Assembly: GCA_002297965.1 (NCBI GenBank)
Contig: DBLF01000116.1
Location: forward strand, 1-10,303
DNA from: Candidatus Segatella papionis
GTDB taxonomy: Bacteria > Bacteroidota > Bacteroidia > Bacteroidales > Bacteroidaceae
Reading direction: 5' to 3'
DNA: 10,303 nucleotides
Every line of letters begins with the position of its first letter. Position 1 is the first letter of the stretch. Shown here piece by piece: positions 7,153-10,303 of the stretch. A program made the position numbers and the translations under genes. The notes under the pieces are model-generated. The model did not search any database. It worked only from the letters and a program-made list of their open reading frames with translations, and was not told the origin of the DNA.

Positions 7153-8712
7153 ATGGCAGACTTGAAATTATATCCAGTAGGAATCCAAACGTTCGAGGAT
7201 ATTATCGCTCGAAATCTTCTCTATGTAGATAAGACGGAATATGTTTATCGCATGACTCATAGCGGTGGCAAAAATTTCTTCTTAAGTCGTCCGCGTCGTT
7301 TTGGTAAGTCGTTGCTCACCTCTACTTTCCATAGTTATTTTTCGGGCAAAAAAGAACTTTTCAAGGGTCTTGCCATCGAAAAGTTCGAAAAGGAGTGGAC
7401 GGAATATCCTGTGCTCCATTTCGACATGTCGGGAGGCAAACACATGGAGAAGGAAGATTTGGAAGCCTACCTGGATGATATGCTGGATGAGCAAGCAGGT
7501 TTGCTTGGATTGAAGCGAGAAGACAAGGCTTCTAATCTGCGATTGAAGGACATGATATTGAAACTGTATGAGCGAACAGGCAAGCAAGTGGTTGTACTCA
7601 TTGATGAGTATGATGCCCCCTTGCTCGATGTGGTGCATGATGATGATAAGTTGGCGGTACTTCGCAATGTGATGCGCAATTTCTACAGTCCATTGAAAAA
7701 GTACGAACCATACCTTCGTTTCGTCTTTCTGACGGGTATCACCAAGTTCTCGCAGATGAGTATCTTTAGCGAACTGAACAATATCACGAATATCAGCATG
7801 AGGGATGATTATGCTGGTATCTGTGGTATTACCAAGGATGAACTCCTTACCCAGATGTCGGTGGATGTCGATGCTTTGGGAGGAAAACTTGGCAAGACTC
7901 GAGAAGAGACACTTTTGGCTTTACAAGAGTATTATGATGGTTATCATTTTTCTGCAAATTCACCAGATGTATTCAATCCATATAGCTTGTTGAATGCCAT
8001 GTCTGCGGGTAGTTTGGACTATTATTGGTTTGCTTCTGGTACCCCTACCTATCTTATAGAGATGCTCAACAAGTTTAATGTGATGCCGTCGGAAATCGGT
8101 GGGGGAGAGGCCGACAAGTCTGAGTTTGACGCTCCTACGGAGAAGATGACCACCATCATGCCTTTGCTCTATCAGAGTGGCTACATCACCATCAAGGGTT
8201 ACGACCCAGATACTGAACTTTATACACTCGACCTTCCTAACAAGGAAATCCGAGTGGGCTTGTTTCGTTGTCTGTTGCCACATTACATAGGCATGAACAC
8301 GGTGAAGGGAACCACGACTATTGCCAAGATGTCGGCTCTCATTCGCCGCAACGACATGGATGGTGCCTTGCAGATGCTCCAGGCATATCTGGCAACTGTT
8401 CCATATTGCAACAATGCCGACTCTGAGGGGCATTATCAGCAGATGATGTATGTGATATTCTCCATTCTTGACAATTATGTAGATGTGGAGGTTCGTACTC
8501 CACTGGGGCGTGTGGATATGGTGTTGCGGACAGCCACCCACCTTTATCTCTTTGAGTTGAAGCTCAACAAGACAGCCGCTGTGGCGATGAACCAAATCAA
8601 TCTGAAGCAATATCCTAAGCGTTTTGCCCAAAGTGGATTGCCAATAGTCAAGGTGGGTGTCAACTTTGATGTGGCGACACATAATATTACGGATTGGAAA
8701 ATAGAGGAGTAA
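7153..8712 (+). CDS. AAA-ATPase-like protein with C-terminal PD-(D/E)XK nuclease domain
   Basis: This 519-residue protein belongs to the AAA-ATPase_like plus PDDEXK_9 (DUF1703) family, abundant in Bacteroidetes and of uncertain role. The N-terminus PVGIQTFEDI..NLLYVDKTEYVYRM is the family signature and fixes the start at 7153; the in-frame ATG at 7096 overlaps the -7 element. A Walker A-like P-loop, SRPRRFGKS, is at 45-53 (K52), and Walker B VVVLIDEYD is at 146-154 (D151, E152). A sensor-like FLTGITKFS is at 192-200. The C-terminal domain has the nuclease core: GRVDMV with D454, FELKLN with E468 and K470, then Q481 and Y487. Both the ATPase and nuclease sites therefore look intact. Length is normal for the family. 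No partner gene overlaps it, and it has its own promoter. Base composition is somewhat more AT-rich than the operon at 229-5594. Roles in defence or mobile-element biology have been guessed for such proteins; nothing here proves one. Confidence 0.9.
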   Translation: MADLKLYPVGIQTFEDIIARNLLYVDKTEYVYRMTHSGGKNFFLSRPRRFGKSLLTSTFHSYFSGKKELFKGLAIEKFEKEWTEYPVLHFDMSGGKHMEKEDLEAYLDDMLDEQAGLLGLKREDKASNLRLKDMILKLYERTGKQVVVLIDEYDAPLLDVVHDDDKLAVLRNVMRNFYSPLKKYEPYLRFVFLTGITKFSQMSIFSELNNITNISMRDDYAGICGITKDELLTQMSVDVDALGGKLGKTREETLLALQEYYDGYHFSANSPDVFNPYSLLNAMSAGSLDYYWFASGTPTYLIEMLNKFNVMPSEIGGGEADKSEFDAPTEKMTTIMPLLYQSGYITIKGYDPDTELYTLDLPNKEIRVGLFRCLLPHYIGMNTVKGTTTIAKMSALIRRNDMDGALQMLQAYLATVPYCNNADSEGHYQQMMYVIFSILDNYVDVEVRTPLGRVDMVLRTATHLYLFELKLNKTAAVAMNQINLKQYPKRFAQSGLPIVKVGVNFDVATHNITDWKIEE

Positions 8713-8734
8713 CGTTGTTTATTATTTCTTCATC

Positions 8735-8858
8735 ACCAAGTCCGCCAGCACGATGGCTGATTTGCAGGGTGAGAATGTCCTGCTTGTAGTTCTTCGAAAA
8801 ACCAAGGTTGATGTCCCTGTGAGAGAGGTCCAGTTTCGTTGTTCTCTGTAATTTTCAA
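8735..8858. other. Gap segment with coding-like composition, no gene recognised
   Basis: The 236 bases between the ATPase/nuclease gene and the metal ATPase divide in two. From about 8735 to 8850 the DNA is richer in G and C than typical spacers here and stays open in several frames. One minus-strand frame reads protein-like text (for example LSHRDINLGFSKNY) but has no start codon and is closed by a stop near 8857. I recognise no family. It may be the decayed end of a former gene, an uncharacterised RNA, or chance. Confidence 0.15.
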
Positions 8859-8859
8859 G

Positions 8860-8896
8860 AAAAAAACTTTTGCAACCTGATTGCAGAAGTTTTTTT
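8860..8896. repeat. Long inverted repeat abutting the metal-ATPase promoter: terminator or operator
   Basis: Arms 8860-8875 and 8881-8896 pair at 15 of 16 positions (the other is a G-U pair) around the loop CCTGA. The outer part is seven A against seven T, and the inner part is CTTTTGCAA against TTGCAGAAG. It ends one base before the -7 element at 8898. It is the first terminator-like structure after the gene ending at 8712, and it occupies exactly where a metal-responsive regulator would bind to control the efflux pump. The stem is weak in GC for a terminator. Both roles are possible. Confidence 0.6.
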
Positions 8897-8897
8897 G

Positions 8898-8905
8898 TAA
8901 CTTTG
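8898..8905 (+). promoter_or_regulatory. -7 element of the metal-efflux ATPase gene
   Basis: TAACTTTG followed by CA fits the Bacteroidetes -7 consensus. There is no TTTG at 19-20 bases; the nearest (8869-8872) is 25 bases upstream and lies in the left arm of the inverted repeat. An overlong spacer with dyad symmetry in it recalls promoters controlled by MerR-type metal regulators, but no regulator gene is visible in this window. The leader would be about 35 bases. Confidence 0.6.
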
Positions 8906-8948
8906 CACTCGAATAAATGAAATGTGTAACTAAAAGTATCATAAAACG

Positions 8949-10303
8949 ATGAAAGAAATGGAACATCAACATGATTCGTGCTGTTCAACGCAAGAGCAGA
9001 AATGTGGTTGTGGATGCAATCACGAACATGAGGAGGGAGGATTGAAATCGAAAATCATCCTTATTGCCCTGACTGTCGTCCTCTTGATAGGAGCGGTATG
9101 GGTGGAGCACAATTGCGACCTTGCCACGTGGCAATTGTTGCTGGTTTATCTTATACCTTATTTATTAATAGGACATGAGACGCTGGGCGAGGCGGCGGAA
9201 GGCATTGCCAAGGGCGATGTTTTCAACGAGGATTTCTTGATGGTGATCGCTACCATCGGTGCTCTTTGCATCGGTTTCTTCCCTGGTACAGATACCGAGT
9301 TTCCCGAGGCAGTCTTCGTAATGCTTTTCTTCCAAGTGGGCGAACTCTTCGAGGAATATGCCGAGGGAAAGAGCCGTGACAGTATCTCGCACTTGATGAA
9401 CATTCGTCCGGATGTGGCGAACGTGGAGAGAGCGGGCAAGTTGGAAGTCGTTTCGCCTGAGGAAGTGAAGGTGGGCGAGACCATCTTGGTGAAGCCTGGC
9501 GAGAAAGTGCCGCTCGATGGAGTAGTGGTGGAAGGTTGTTCGGCTCTGAACACGTTGGCTTTGACTGGCGAGAGTGTGCCTCGTGACTTGAACGAGGGCG
9601 ATGAGGTAGTCTCTGGTTGCATCAACCTGACGGGTGTCATCAAGGTGCGCACCACCAAGAGTTTTGGCGACAGTACTGTGTCGAAGATTATCGCCTTGGT
9701 GGAGAGTGCCGATGAAAACAAGTCGAAGAGCGAGGCTTTCATCACCCGGTTCGCCCGTGTCTATACCCCGATTGTCGTCTTTGCCGCCATCGCCTTGGCT
9801 GTCATTCCTCCTGTGTTGGGTGCTCTGGGCGTTGCCACTTCCCTCTTTGGTGAAGGGAACTTTGGCGACAATTTCCCATTGTGGTTGAATAGAGCCTTGA
9901 TATTCCTGGTGGTTTCTTGTCCTTGCGCCTTGGTAATCAGTGTGCCGTTGACCTTCTTCGGAGGCATCGGTGGAGCTTCTCGCAATGGAATCCTTGTCAA
10001 GGGAAGCAACTATATGGATGCACTTGCCAAGGTGGAAACGGTGGTGTTCGATAAGACGGGAACCTTGACCCATGGTGAGTTTGCCGTTGAGGCTGTGCAT
10101 GCTGGCGATGATTGTTCCCATGTGGGCGAATATTCCGACAAGGAAAAGATACTCTTGCACTTGGCTGCCCATGCCGAGCATTTCACCACTCATCCTATAG
10201 GTGCGGCTCTGCGCCAGGCTTTCCCTAACGAGGCGACTGATGGTTGCGAGGTAACCGATGTGGAGGAGATTGCAGGTCATGGCATTCGTGCCAAGGTAAA
10301 CGG
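8949..10303 (+). CDS. P1B-type heavy-metal efflux ATPase (Zn/Cd/Pb type), 3' end outside window
   Basis: 451 codons of an inner-membrane, ATP-driven metal exporter are present; the gene continues beyond the window. The N-terminal tail (about 1-30) has five Cys and four His (C11, C12, C19, C21, C23; H6, H8, H25, H27) and replaces the usual ~70-residue HMA domain. Membrane segments are near 35-53, 60-76, 96-112, 119-135, 271-296 and 315-341, six of the family's eight. The actuator loop carries TGES at 206-209. The metal-site motif CPC is at 324-326 within SCPCALVIS, wording like ZntA/CadA (P1B-2) rather than copper pumps. The phosphorylated Asp is D368 in DKTGT, and the P1B HP pair (H415-P416, in THPIG) is present. 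The start at 8949 follows the -7 element by 43 bases; M4 (8958) is an alternative. Family is certain; Zn/Cd/Pb specificity is probable, since the decisive later membrane residues lie outside the window. Confidence 0.92.
   Translation, partial: MKEMEHQHDSCCSTQEQKCGCGCNHEHEEGGLKSKIILIALTVVLLIGAVWVEHNCDLATWQLLLVYLIPYLLIGHETLGEAAEGIAKGDVFNEDFLMVIATIGALCIGFFPGTDTEFPEAVFVMLFFQVGELFEEYAEGKSRDSISHLMNIRPDVANVERAGKLEVVSPEEVKVGETILVKPGEKVPLDGVVVEGCSALNTLALTGESVPRDLNEGDEVVSGCINLTGVIKVRTTKSFGDSTVSKIIALVESADENKSKSEAFITRFARVYTPIVVFAAIALAVIPPVLGALGVATSLFGEGNFGDNFPLWLNRALIFLVVSCPCALVISVPLTFFGGIGGASRNGILVKGSNYMDALAKVETVVFDKTGTLTHGEFAVEAVHAGDDCSHVGEYSDKEKILLHLAAHAEHFTTHPIGAALRQAFPNEATDGCEVTDVEEIAGHGIRAKVN

Noticed and set aside
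6800..7153. Minus-strand 117-codon frame over the uraA start and divergent spacer
   Set aside because: It reads through the promoter and the direct repeat (giving repeated YHLNQ text) and overlaps uraA in another frame.
9165..10280. 371-codon minus-strand frame inside the metal ATPase
   Set aside because: Antisense to TGES, CPC and DKTGT motifs; His/Gln-rich translation typical of a shadow frame.

Overview
The window reads as chromosomal DNA of a Bacteroidetes bacterium, most likely a gut Prevotella/Segatella-type species. Four things support this: start sites without Shine-Dalgarno sequences and with A-rich leaders; four promoter elements of the Bacteroidetes form TAnnTTTGCA, two of them with TTTG 19-20 bases upstream; a TonB-dependent receptor with an N-terminal carboxypeptidase-regulatory-like domain; and an AAA-ATPase/PD-(D/E)XK gene of a kind that is abundant in this phylum. 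The species assignment is inference.

Region 1 (1-5594, + strand) holds a leader with one -7 element and a candidate direct-repeat operator, then three closely spaced genes: an exported acid phosphatase of the TRAP/purple-acid-phosphatase type (229-1281), a TonB-dependent outer-membrane receptor (1322-4150), and a surface-type lipoprotein with a right-handed beta-helix (4203-5594). Gaps are 40 and 52 bases, so this is very probably one operon. Enzyme, transporter and accessory lipoprotein together look like an uptake system in which a phosphorylated compound is cleaved and phosphate or the organic part is imported. The substrate is not shown by the sequence. A strong bidirectional hairpin terminator (5618-5669) closes the operon.

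Region 2 (5682-7152) holds a uracil/xanthine-family permease (uraA, minus strand) sharing that terminator. It has a well-formed promoter and a leader carrying a near-perfect 19-base direct repeat. The same 256-base divergent spacer carries a perfect short palindrome and the promoter of the next gene.

Region 3 (7153-8712, + strand) is one gene fusing an AAA-type ATPase to a PD-(D/E)XK nuclease-like domain, both with their motifs intact. It has its own promoter and no obvious operon partner.

Region 4 (8713-10303) is a 236-base gap. Its first half has coding-like composition but no recognisable gene. Its second half has a long A/T-flanked inverted repeat directly against a -7 element. It is followed by the first 451 codons of a P1B-type heavy-metal efflux ATPase (Zn/Cd/Pb type by its CPC motif) with a Cys/His-rich N-terminal tail instead of a folded metal-binding domain; the gene runs off the window. 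No tRNA, rRNA, CRISPR array, insertion sequence or phage gene was seen.
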